NCBI RefSeq assembly: GCF_001720465.1
Contig: NZ_CP017113.1
Span: forward strand, 1,178,001-1,242,000
From: Porphyrobacter sp. LM 6
GTDB taxonomy: Bacteria > Pseudomonadota > Alphaproteobacteria > Sphingomonadales > Sphingomonadaceae
Reading direction: 5' to 3'
DNA length: 64,000 nt
Part shown: piece after piece, positions 32,425 to 40,095 of the stretch
Numbering within the stretch: the stretch's first letter is position 1
Layout of the letters: every line of letters begins with the position of its first letter
Position numbers and translations under genes: made by a program
Notes under the pieces: model-generated
Database searches by the model: none
The model's input: only the letters and a program-made list of their open reading frames with translations
What the model was told of the DNA's origin: nothing

Positions 32425-33414
32425 CTAGCCTTGCAGCAGCACTTCGTCGAGCGGCAGGCGTGCGCGGGCGAAAGGCGGGCCGTCGCGCCGCCCGATACGG
32501 AAGGCGCTGACCAGCCGCCGACCTTCGCCCACGGGATAGTCGATCGCCAGCATCGCTGCGGTCGGGCGATGGTCGGCCAGCGCAGCGAGCACGTTGGCGC
32601 CGAAGCCCGCCGCATCGATTGCGAGCCAGAAGCGGTGGAAGGCGCGCCCGCTCTCGAACGGGTCTTCGTCCGCCGGACGATGGAACAGCGCGACACCAGC
32701 GGCATTGGTGAAGCTTTTGGCCTCTGCCAGCAGCGCAGGAGCAAGGCCCAGCGCGGCGAGCGGGCGGAATAGCGGGCCGAGCACCGCGCCGGCGGCGGTC
32801 GCCTCCAGTCCTGAAAGCTGCATCGCCGCTGCGTTAAGTCCGTCGCGCGACCAGCCGGGGTGGCTTGGCTTCAACCGCATCCAGTGACGCAGCTCGGCCC
32901 GGAACCGCGCCTCCTCCATGATCGCGAAGCTGGCTGCATCATAGCGCGCCGCCAGATCGGCAATCGCGGCGGGATCTGTGATCAGGATGCGGTCATCGCC
33001 CGCAAGGGCTGCCACGCCGGCGCGATCATCGGGCGAAGGCGGCGTGAAGTCCCCGCGCCACGAGGCCCGCTCGGACAGCACTGGCAGCAACGGATCGGGC
33101 TTTCCCCGGCCCTTGAACGTCAGCCGCGCAATTGCGTGCAACCGGCCGTGCATGCCGCTCAACCGCTCGACATGGGTGGTCAGCTTCTCGCCCGAGGCAG
33201 CGATCGCCACGCCCTCTGCCGCTGCGCCGAGGCTGATGGCAGCATCATTGCCGCGCGGATCGCCCACCGACAGCCTGCGCGACGGATCTTCCAGCAGGAT
33301 CAGCGCGTCCCCGTCGATCTTCCAGCGCGCGGGCTGGACATTGTGGACGCTCGGCGATGCGAGCGCCGCCGCCACCAGTCCGCGCAGCCGGTCAGGGTTT
33401 ATCTTGGTGCTCAT
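32425..33414 (-). CDS. Acg-like nitroreductase-fold protein
   Basis: A 329-residue protein of the Acg subgroup of the nitroreductase fold. The N-terminal LASPSVHNVQPARWKI matches the segment that binds FMN phosphate in Acg of mycobacteria, and FHRFWLAIDAAGFGANVLAALADH is the helix leading to the C-terminal FMN contacts. Acg itself binds FMN but lacks normal nitroreductase activity; related domains act as dehydrogenases in peptide modification. The gene overlaps the GNAT gene by four bases and is part of the ThiF-containing operon. Whether it is a redox enzyme here or an FMN store cannot be decided from sequence. Confidence 0.78.
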   Translation of the reverse strand: MSTKINPDRLRGLVAAALASPSVHNVQPARWKIDGDALILLEDPSRRLSVGDPRGNDAAISLGAAAEGVAIAASGEKLTTHVERLSGMHGRLHAIARLTFKGRGKPDPLLPVLSERASWRGDFTPPSPDDRAGVAALAGDDRILITDPAAIADLAARYDAASFAIMEEARFRAELRHWMRLKPSHPGWSRDGLNAAAMQLSGLEATAAGAVLGPLFRPLAALGLAPALLAEAKSFTNAAGVALFHRPADEDPFESGRAFHRFWLAIDAAGFGANVLAALADHRPTAAMLAIDYPVGEGRRLVSAFRIGRRDGPPFARARLPLDEVLLQG

Positions 33415-34502
33415 GTCAGTTCCTTGCGGAACAGGTGGAGCTTGTGCAGTGCCCGCCCGCCCAGCTTTTCAACTTGCCTGAGACTGGCCGGATTTTCATC
33501 CGAAATCCACGTGCCGCCGACGGTTTCGTATCCTGCTGCCTGCACGCGGCCCAGCGTATGCGCGATCATGGCGCCCATGATCCCCTGGCTGTGCGCCGCC
33601 CGGGCGACCGAATAGAAGATCAGCACCGCGCGTTTGCGGTTCATCCGGTAACGCAGGAAGTGCCACGGCGTGGAAAGGCCAAAACGCGAGCGGGTGGCTT
33701 TCAGGAAGCCGTTCAAGTCGGGGATCGCGATGATCACGCCGACAGGCTGGCCGTCGCGCTTGAGCACCGACGACAGGCGCGGATCGAGGATCGTGCTCAA
33801 TTCGCCCGCCTGGAACTGGAATTCCTCCGGCGTCAGCGGCACGAACATCGGGTTGTCGTAGAACCCGTCATTGAGCAGCTGGCGGGCCTCTTCCATCCGT
33901 TCGGGGAAGGTCGATTTCTTGATCGGGGCGAATTCGAACCGTGCCGGATCGAGCGGCGGCACGGGCACGCTGGCGCGGGTCAGATCGACCTCGAAGGTAG
34001 TCATCGGGAAGTAGGGCGCAAAGCCTGCCGCCGCGAGCATCCCCGGCAGCCATGGCGCGCCGACGATCATGTCAGTATAGGCCTGTTCACCGAAGCCGCC
34101 GGTCATAACACCGCATTGCTGCATGGCAGTGAGGTTGAAGTTGCCGACCAGTTCGTCTGCGCCCTGTTCGCGGGCAAAGCCTTCGGCAGCGGACAGCAGC
34201 ATCTGTCCAGCCTCGGGGTCATCAGCGCAGTCGAAGAACCCGAACTGCGCGCGGTTCCAGCCCCAGCGGGTGTTCGACTGGCGGTGCAGATGGGCGATGA
34301 TCCGGCCGATTGCGCGGCCATCGCGGTGCACCGTCCAGAAGCGGAAGGGGTTGCCCGAGAGCCAGAGCGGGTTCTTGGCCGGATCGAGCATCTTTTCGAC
34401 ATCGCCCTTCATCGGCGAGACGTAGCCGACGCTTTCGGGATAGGCGTTGAACGGCGCGTCGAAGAAGGCGCAGGCGTCGCCTTCGCGCAAGGTGAGGGTC
34501 AT
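33411..34502 (-). CDS. GNAT-superfamily acyltransferase-like protein
   Basis: A 363-residue protein with two halves. The N-terminal half (RFWTVHRDGRAIGRIIAHLH, then AAEGFAREQGADELVGNFN) and the C-terminal half (SVLKRDGQPVGVIIAIPDL, then SQGIMGAMIAHTLGRVQAAGYETVGGTWISDENPAS) both look like GNAT folds, the second with an acetyl-CoA-loop-like QGIMGA. Bacterial tandem-GNAT proteins of this kind acylate amino groups or act as amino-acyl or peptide ligases. It overlaps the nitroreductase-like gene downstream and the membrane-protein gene upstream by four bases. Its substrate is unknown. Confidence 0.78.
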   Translation of the reverse strand: MTLTLREGDACAFFDAPFNAYPESVGYVSPMKGDVEKMLDPAKNPLWLSGNPFRFWTVHRDGRAIGRIIAHLHRQSNTRWGWNRAQFGFFDCADDPEAGQMLLSAAEGFAREQGADELVGNFNLTAMQQCGVMTGGFGEQAYTDMIVGAPWLPGMLAAAGFAPYFPMTTFEVDLTRASVPVPPLDPARFEFAPIKKSTFPERMEEARQLLNDGFYDNPMFVPLTPEEFQFQAGELSTILDPRLSSVLKRDGQPVGVIIAIPDLNGFLKATRSRFGLSTPWHFLRYRMNRKRAVLIFYSVARAAHSQGIMGAMIAHTLGRVQAAGYETVGGTWISDENPASLRQVEKLGGRALHKLHLFRKELT

Positions 34503-35644
34503 GGGGCATGCTCCAGCAGGCGGGCGACAATCGTGAGTTCGTCGGTCAGGCGGTCGGCATTGAGCGCCCCGCCCGATACGGCGAGAAAGCGCGGCGGGCT
34601 TTGCGAGAGGCGCAGCAGGTGGCTCGCGCCGTAGCGGCCGAGCAGTTCGCGCGCGGCGCCATCCAGCGTGTCGTCCACCTGATCGGCGGGGATGCCAATT
34701 ACGGGCTTGGCGGCGAGGGCGGTGATGATGTCTTCGGGCAGATCGGCGAGCGACCCGGCGGTCACCGGCACGCCGCTCGCCAGCAGCGGGTGGGCGGCGA
34801 GGATCGCGGCCTCGTCTGGCCCGGCGCGTGCGATAGGGGCGATGAGCCCTGCATCACGGCTGGCGGGATCGGCGAAGCGTTCGATCAGCAGCGCCAGCGC
34901 CGCGCCGCCCGCTGCCGTCGCCGACAGCGCAGGCGCGAGCGCATCGGGCGCAGCGAGGAGCCGCGCGCCAAGCGCGGCAAATCCGCCAGCCCCCGCAGCA
35001 ATCGCGACATCGCCGAGCAGCCGCAGCGGCCGGCTCGCCTCGCCCGCCAGCCGCGAGCAGGCCAGCACGAACACGAGCGCCGCAAACGGCCCGCCGCGGA
35101 ACGGCAGATCGGGGAAGAGGCGCTGGAAATCGGTCGCCAGCAGCGGCACGGCGATGGCAAAGGCCAGCGCCAGCATATCGATCGCGCGCCGCTCCGCGAG
35201 CGAGACCGCGCGGCGCTCAACGATCAGATGCACCAGCACGGCCGCCATCACCGCCGCCTGATACAGCGCGAGCGCGATGATCGCAGGGCCGGTCCAGACG
35301 AGGCCCAGCGTCACCGCCAGGACCGAAAATCCGATCGCCCCGCCAAGCGCCAGCAGCTTGAGCCAGCGGGCAGCGTGGCGGCGCACCAGCTCTTCGGCCA
35401 GCCGCAAAGTTGCCAGCGGCAGCCACGCGGCGACCACCATGATGCACGCCACCACCACACTCGAAGGGAAGGCGGCGTTGGCGAGCCGCAGCGCGAGCAG
35501 CAGCGCGATCAGGGTCAGCACGATCCGCAGGTGTCCGGCCACACCGCCGCCGCCCGCGCGCCGTGCCGCCTGCGCGACACCGGCCCGCGCGACGAGCGCG
35601 GCGATCAGCCCGATGGCCGTCAGCAGCGCGCCGATAGCGGTCAT
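34499..35644 (-). CDS. Polytopic membrane protein of unknown function
   Basis: A 381-residue protein with about eight hydrophobic segments in the first 260 residues (for example LLTAIGLIAALVARAGV, IVLTLIALLLALRLA and AIGFSVLAVTLGLVW) and a soluble C-terminal region of about 120 residues (PDEAAILAAHPLLASGVPV and following) with no recognised motif. The composition is very rich in Ala and Leu. It overlaps its neighbours on both sides by four bases, so it belongs to the same unit as the ThiF and GNAT genes, and could export or anchor their product. No transporter family is recognised. Confidence 0.7.
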   Translation of the reverse strand: MTAIGALLTAIGLIAALVARAGVAQAARRAGGGGVAGHLRIVLTLIALLLALRLANAAFPSSVVVACIMVVAAWLPLATLRLAEELVRRHAARWLKLLALGGAIGFSVLAVTLGLVWTGPAIIALALYQAAVMAAVLVHLIVERRAVSLAERRAIDMLALAFAIAVPLLATDFQRLFPDLPFRGGPFAALVFVLACSRLAGEASRPLRLLGDVAIAAGAGGFAALGARLLAAPDALAPALSATAAGGAALALLIERFADPASRDAGLIAPIARAGPDEAAILAAHPLLASGVPVTAGSLADLPEDIITALAAKPVIGIPADQVDDTLDGAARELLGRYGASHLLRLSQSPPRFLAVSGGALNADRLTDELTIVARLLEHAP

Positions 35645-36528
35645 TCGGCCAGCAACTTCGCCATGAACCGCCGGACCAGCGCGCGCTTGGCAAAAGCCAG
35701 CGGGGCGGGGAGCGGGCGCTCCGTCTTCATCGCGTGGGCGTTGAAGAAATAGCCGCGATAATCGGTGCCGCCGGGGCGTGAGAGGATCACCCGGATCGCC
35801 TCTTCGGCCATCAGCGTGCCTGCCATCGTCACCATCGTCGAAAAGCTGAAGCGCGAACGCTTGCCCGACGCGACCTCGCCCGCGACATCAAGGTCGACAT
35901 ATTTGTGGCTGGAGGAGTGCACCAGCACATATTCGATCTCGCGCATCAGGCATTCGACGCCCATGTCCTTGGTGATGCTCTGCCACGGCACGCCGATGGT
36001 AGGGTAGCCGAGCCGTTCTTCGAGGCGCGGGTCCTGCGGGCGCACCACGGTAACCGAGGGCAGGGGCGAGGCATAGGCATCGATCAGCGTGCGCCCGTGG
36101 GTGCGGCACTGGCGGTAGTATTCCGCGCCTGCCGCCGCATCGTCCGTCCCGTTGATCGCCACATCGACGCGCGGGAGAATATCGGGCAGGGCTTGCGTCC
36201 ATTCGCGGCCCAGCACCTCGATCTGCAACTCCGGGTTGATCTCCAACGCCAGCCGCGCGGCGGCTTCGGCCTTGAGCTCGCCGATGGTGTCGGCACGGCA
36301 GAACAGCTGGCGGTTGAGGTTCGAGACCTCGAACACGTCGATATCGGCGATCACGAAGCGGCCCACGCCCGCGCGCACCAGCGCCATGAAGGCCGCGCCG
36401 CCCATGCCGCCGACGCCGGGGATGAACACGGCGGCCTCGCGTAGCCGCGCCTGTTCGGCCTCGGTCACGAAGCCGCGGTTGCGGGTGGTCATTTCGGCAT
36501 AATCGAATGCGGTCATCATTGTGCTCAC
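35641..36528 (-). CDS. ThiF/MoeB (E1-like) adenylyltransferase-family protein
   Basis: A 295-residue E1-like protein. It has the glycine-rich nucleotide loop FIPGVGGMGGAAFMALVRAG, the strand-loop ADIDVFEVSNLNRQLF with the conserved D-x-x-N-x-x-R-Q, and a following DVAINGTDDAAAG segment that positions ATP. The paired CxxC zinc motifs of MoeB/ThiF are missing, and no ubiquitin-like partner (ThiS/MoaD) is nearby, so it probably activates a small molecule or peptide carboxylate. The GTG at 36528 overlaps the upstream stop by four bases (GTGA), as elsewhere in this operon; ATGs at 36519 and 36516 are alternatives. It sits with GNAT and nitroreductase-like genes, a combination seen in predicted peptide or metabolite modification systems. 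Confidence 0.85.
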   Translation of the reverse strand: MSTMMTAFDYAEMTTRNRGFVTEAEQARLREAAVFIPGVGGMGGAAFMALVRAGVGRFVIADIDVFEVSNLNRQLFCRADTIGELKAEAAARLALEINPELQIEVLGREWTQALPDILPRVDVAINGTDDAAAGAEYYRQCRTHGRTLIDAYASPLPSVTVVRPQDPRLEERLGYPTIGVPWQSITKDMGVECLMREIEYVLVHSSSHKYVDLDVAGEVASGKRSRFSFSTMVTMAGTLMAEEAIRVILSRPGGTDYRGYFFNAHAMKTERPLPAPLAFAKRALVRRFMAKLLAE

Positions 36529-37466
36529 GTTCTCGCCCGCAGGCGGCCATAGGGGCGGGCAGGGTCGAGCCACTGGATCACCGGGGCGAGCAGCGCGCCG
36601 GTCAGCAGCACGATCGCCTGCACGGCAAGCTGCGGCAGCGCCGCGCGCGGCACGCTGCGCGACAGGAAGCGTCCTCCCGCAGCGAGATCGAGCGCGCCGA
36701 TCTGCAACACATCATCCCCGCGCGCGTAATCGAGCTGCTCGCGGCAGAAGGCGTTGAAGGCCTCGTGCCGGTGCTTGGCGGCGACTTCGAAGGTCTTTTT
36801 GAGGTTGTCCGACCCGCCGGTATAGGCGTTGGTGATCACCTGACGATCAGCATCGAAGCCGGCATCCTCGCCCACGCCGAAGGCATGGCGATGCGCCCGC
36901 ATGATCTGGTGGGCAAGGTGGCGGTGGGTGAAGGATTGCGGGGTGCGCCCCTGCGCCGGAAAGACATTGCTGAATGTCTCGGCCACCATCCCGACAACGG
37001 CGGGCACCTGCGTGACGCTGCTCACCCAAAGGGGCCGCATCCCCTGCCGCAGGAACAGCGCAAAGCAGGTGAGGCCGTAGAGGATCCAGCTGAGCCCCCC
37101 GCTGCGTTCGGCCGGATCGACCATGACGAGCCCCAGGTGCAGCACCGCCTCGCGCTGGCCGCCGCGCACGATATCGAGCAGCGGCATGGCGTTGAAGGCG
37201 ACCGGCTGGCCATCGCTGGTTCGGGTGACAAGGGTTATGACGCTGCGCGACCAGGCCGCGCCGTCTTCTGCGAACAGGCCGTAGTCGAGCAGCTCGCCCG
37301 ACAGGCAGGCACGCACCACGGTTTCGCATTGCTGCTTGAGCTGCGCGAGGCCTTCGGCAGGCAAGGTCGCGCCGGGCCGCTCGACGATCCACACGCGGTA
37401 TTCGCGGCTCGCATTGAAGCTGACCGACAGCGTGTCGCCGGCAATCGCCTTCAGAACATGGAACAC
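36525..37466 (-). CDS. Acyltransferase-like protein of unknown function, first gene of the ThiF operon
   Basis: A 313-residue protein not assignable to a named family by eye. The middle (LGLVMVDPAERSGGLSWILYGLTCFAL, about residues 110-137, cited in parts) resembles the acetyl-CoA-binding strand-loop-helix of GNAT-type enzymes, and SVTQVPAVVGMVAETFSNVFP resembles the helix used by long-chain N-acyl transferases; this is an impression only. The last 60 residues contain a hydrophobic segment (ALPQLAVQAIVLLTGALLAPVI) that may anchor it. It begins the six-gene operon and overlaps the ThiF gene by four bases. If it is an acyltransferase, the operon could make an acylated peptide-like product. Confidence 0.7.
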   Translation of the reverse strand: MFHVLKAIAGDTLSVSFNASREYRVWIVERPGATLPAEGLAQLKQQCETVVRACLSGELLDYGLFAEDGAAWSRSVITLVTRTSDGQPVAFNAMPLLDIVRGGQREAVLHLGLVMVDPAERSGGLSWILYGLTCFALFLRQGMRPLWVSSVTQVPAVVGMVAETFSNVFPAQGRTPQSFTHRHLAHQIMRAHRHAFGVGEDAGFDADRQVITNAYTGGSDNLKKTFEVAAKHRHEAFNAFCREQLDYARGDDVLQIGALDLAAGGRFLSRSVPRAALPQLAVQAIVLLTGALLAPVIQWLDPARPYGRLRART

Positions 37467-37549
37467 GTGCGCGACCCCACCGGCATGACCCCTGCACGCG
37501 AGACTAGCGAAAAGTGGTTAACAGGCAACTGCAGAGGGTTGCGAGGCGC

Positions 37550-38581
37550 TCAGGCGGTTTGGCGCACGGTCAGCTGCGGGGGCAGGACGAGGCTTTCGGT
37601 CTGCTCGCCCGCCATGCGGCGCAGCAGCAGGTCGACCAGCCCGCGCGCACCTGCGCCGATATCCTGCCGGACGGTGGTGAGCGGCGGCACGGTCTGGCGG
37701 GCGATCGGCAGATCGTCGAACCCGACCAGTCGCACGTCGTCGGGCACTGCAATCCCGCGTTCGCGCAGCGCGGTAAGGCACAGCGCGGCGAGTGTGTCGG
37801 TCGCGGCGAAGATGCCGTCGACCCGGCCCGCGATGGCGGCCATGTGCGCCGCGATCTCTTCGCTCGCGCGGTCGGGCGAGAGGTGGGTGGGCAGGGTGAT
37901 GATTGGCGGCAGGTTCATTCGCCGAACCACATCATCGGCCCCGGCAAAACGCGCGGCGAATTCGATCGCGGTGGTATCGCCGAGGAAGGCGATCTGCTTG
38001 GCACCCGCAGCGACCAGGCGTTCTGCCGCAAGCCGACCGCCGAGCCGGTTGTCGGTGCCGACTACGCAGTGGCGCTGGCCTTCGGTGTGGTTGCCCCACA
38101 CCACCATCGCATCATAACCATCGGCCACGTCCTCGATCCGTTCGAACTGGTCGGACTGGCCGATTACGATGACCCCGTCGATCATGCCGCAGCCGATGAA
38201 CCGGTCGAGCCAGTCGGGATCGGTCTCCGGCACCACGCGGCGCAGCATGAGGTCATAGCCTTCGCGGGTCAGCTCGTCGGCGAGGAAGCCGAGTAGCGTC
38301 ATGAAGAAGGTGTCGGAAATCTGCTGGCGGCTGTCATGGCCGAGCGGGATGACCACGCCGATCACCCCGGTCTTCTGGCGGCGCAACCCGCTCGCCATCT
38401 GGTTGGGGCGGAAGCCGTGTTCGCGCGCCAAGCTGACGATCTTGTCGCGGGTCTTGGCGTTGACGAGGCTCTTGCCGGCCAGCGCGCGGCTGACCGTGCC
38501 GGGGGAGACCCCGGCCAGCCGAGCCAGATCGGTAATGGTGCGCACTGTCGTGCGCGTATTCCTGTCGTCCTGTGCGGACAT
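37550..38581 (-). CDS. LacI-family regulator of the sucrose locus
   Basis: A 343-residue LacI/GalR protein. The helix-turn-helix reads TITDLARLAGVSPGTVSRAL, with the hinge FRPNQMASGLRRQ, and the effector domain has VIVIGQSDQFERIE, FLGDTTAIEFAARFAG and RLVGFDDLPIARQTVPPLTT. It is followed in the opposite sense by a SUT-type carrier, and the paired palindromes at 39997-40036 between carrier and receptor genes are textbook CG-centred LacI-type operators, so it very likely represses the sucrose genes until sucrose or a hexose binds. The open frame continues upstream across the MFS gene, but that extension is antisense and lacks homology. The start at 38581 lies eight bases from the MFS stop codon. 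Confidence 0.92.
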   Translation of the reverse strand: MSAQDDRNTRTTVRTITDLARLAGVSPGTVSRALAGKSLVNAKTRDKIVSLAREHGFRPNQMASGLRRQKTGVIGVVIPLGHDSRQQISDTFFMTLLGFLADELTREGYDLMLRRVVPETDPDWLDRFIGCGMIDGVIVIGQSDQFERIEDVADGYDAMVVWGNHTEGQRHCVVGTDNRLGGRLAAERLVAAGAKQIAFLGDTTAIEFAARFAGADDVVRRMNLPPIITLPTHLSPDRASEEIAAHMAAIAGRVDGIFAATDTLAALCLTALRERGIAVPDDVRLVGFDDLPIARQTVPPLTTVRQDIGAGARGLVDLLLRRMAGEQTESLVLPPQLTVRQTA

Positions 38582-38589
38582 GCTTGCCC

Positions 38590-39918
38590 CTAACCGGTGA
38601 CCAGCCCCTGTTCGGCCGGGCGGCGGTGCCCGGCGTCGACCAGCAACGTAGCCAAGGCGCCCGCCAGCATCAAGGCTCCGCCGAGCATCAGCACATTGCG
38701 CGGGTCGCTGCCCAGCGCCGGGCCGTAGATCAGCGGCATCGTCAGCGTCTGGATCAGCATCGGCACAACGATGAACAGGTTGAAGATGCCCATGTAGATG
38801 CCGTTGCGCTGCGGGGGGATGCAGTCGGCCAGCATGACATAGGTGTTGCCCATCATTCCGGCCCAGCCGATGCCGATACCGAGCATCAGCACGAACAGCG
38901 CCGCGGGCGTGCTCGCACCGGGGATCAGCAGCATCGCGACGCCCGAAGCGGCAAGGCAGGCTGCATGGGTGTGCCGCGCGCCGAAGCGCCGCACTACGGG
39001 GATCAGCACCAGCGCGCCGAGGAAGGCGATGAAGTTGTAGAACGCCCCCGCCTGCTGGGTGGTCAGCGTCGCCTCGCGGAAGGCTGCGCTGGCGGGATCG
39101 CTGGTGTTGTACATCGTGCGGCCCACCGCGAAGGTGATGTACTGCCAATAGGCGAACATCGCATACCACTGGCACAGCATCGCGCCCGCCAGTTGCTTCA
39201 TCGGGCGCGGCATATCGCGCAGCGCATCGCCGATTTCGGCGATCGTCGCGCGCACGGTCAGCGGCTTTTCGGCGAGCTCGGCCTGTTCGGCCTCGGTGAG
39301 CGGCAGCTCGGGCACCCGGAAGACCGACCACACGATGGTCGAAATCGACAGGATCGCCCCGATCACGAAAGCGATCCGAACGATCACCGGAATGCCGTTG
39401 GCATCCAGCACATCGCGCGCAACGAAGGCGGTGAGCAGGCTCGGCGCGAGATAGGACAGCGTCTGGGCAAGGCCGGTGAAGGCGCTCTGGGTCAGGAACC
39501 CGACCGATCGCTGATCCGCTGCCAGTCGGTCGGCGACATATGCGCGATAGGGCTCCATCGTGATGTTGTTGCCGGCATCGAGGATCCACAGCAGGCTCGC
39601 CGCCATCCACAGCGCGCTCGAATAGGGCATCGCGAACAGGCTGAGCGTGCAGATCACCGCGCCGATCAGGAAATAGGGCGTGCGGCGGCCCATGCGGGTG
39701 TTGGTGCGATCGCTCATCGCACCGATGATCGGCTGAATGATCAGACCCGTCATCGGCCCGGCCAGCCACAGCAGCGGCATGGTCGCCTCGTCTGCGCCGA
39801 GGAAGCCGTAGATCGGTCCCATATTGGCCTGTTGCAGACCGAAGCTGAACTGCAGCCCGAAGAAGCCGATGTTCATCTCGATGATTCTGAGCAACGAAAG
39901 CCGCGGCTTGTTCGCCAT
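38590..39918 (-). CDS. SUT/GPH-like MFS sucrose (or disaccharide) transporter
   Basis: A 442-residue carrier with about twelve hydrophobic segments. The first cytoplasmic loop reads GAMSDRTNTRMGRRTPYFLIG, close to the RxGRR(R/T)P signature of sucrose transporters of the SUT/GPH group, and LQQANMGPIYGFLGA fits their first helix. Together with the GH68 enzyme and fructokinase this argues for sucrose as substrate at the inner membrane, after the TonB receptor at 40096 brings it across the outer membrane. The MANKPRLSLL start at 39918 is chosen. It is followed by lacI eight bases later, so the two are co-transcribed. Confidence 0.88.
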   Translation of the reverse strand: MANKPRLSLLRIIEMNIGFFGLQFSFGLQQANMGPIYGFLGADEATMPLLWLAGPMTGLIIQPIIGAMSDRTNTRMGRRTPYFLIGAVICTLSLFAMPYSSALWMAASLLWILDAGNNITMEPYRAYVADRLAADQRSVGFLTQSAFTGLAQTLSYLAPSLLTAFVARDVLDANGIPVIVRIAFVIGAILSISTIVWSVFRVPELPLTEAEQAELAEKPLTVRATIAEIGDALRDMPRPMKQLAGAMLCQWYAMFAYWQYITFAVGRTMYNTSDPASAAFREATLTTQQAGAFYNFIAFLGALVLIPVVRRFGARHTHAACLAASGVAMLLIPGASTPAALFVLMLGIGIGWAGMMGNTYVMLADCIPPQRNGIYMGIFNLFIVVPMLIQTLTMPLIYGPALGSDPRNVLMLGGALMLAGALATLLVDAGHRRPAEQGLVTG

Positions 39919-39996
39919 GTCGTGCCTCTCCCGATCCTGTCCCATATGCCGGTCTATGCCGTGCTGTGCTATCCGAGTGACACGTTTGAGGGCAAA

Positions 39997-40012
39997 TTGC
40001 AAACGATTGCAT
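39997..40012. promoter_or_regulatory. LacI-type operator O1 of the sucrose locus
   Basis: TTGCAAACGATTGCAT, an imperfect CG-centred palindrome. It is the mirror image of the site at 40021-40036 and lies in the divergent promoter between the MFS carrier and the TonB receptor. Its likely ligand is the LacI protein encoded at 37550-38581. Confidence 0.75.
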
Positions 40013-40020
40013 TTTTTCTA

Positions 40021-40036
40021 TTGCAATCGTTTGCAA
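40021..40036. promoter_or_regulatory. LacI-type operator O2 of the sucrose locus
   Basis: TTGCAATCGTTTGCAA, whose reverse complement is TTGCAAACGATTGCAA and thus matches 15 of 16 bases of O1. Centre-to-centre distance is 24 bases (just over two helical turns), so two dimers could bind side by side. It lies about 60 bases upstream of the receptor start. Confidence 0.78.
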
Positions 40037-40095
40037 TCAAAGTAGGCAACGCTGGTCGGCGCCGGAGAAGCGCGAACACAAGAGGGAGAATCACC

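Noticed and set aside
37550..40036. Apparent fusion of an Arg/Ala-rich N-terminus with the LacI regulator
   Set aside because: The upstream part is an out-of-frame reading of the MFS gene on the same strand; the LacI start at 38581 gives a complete protein.
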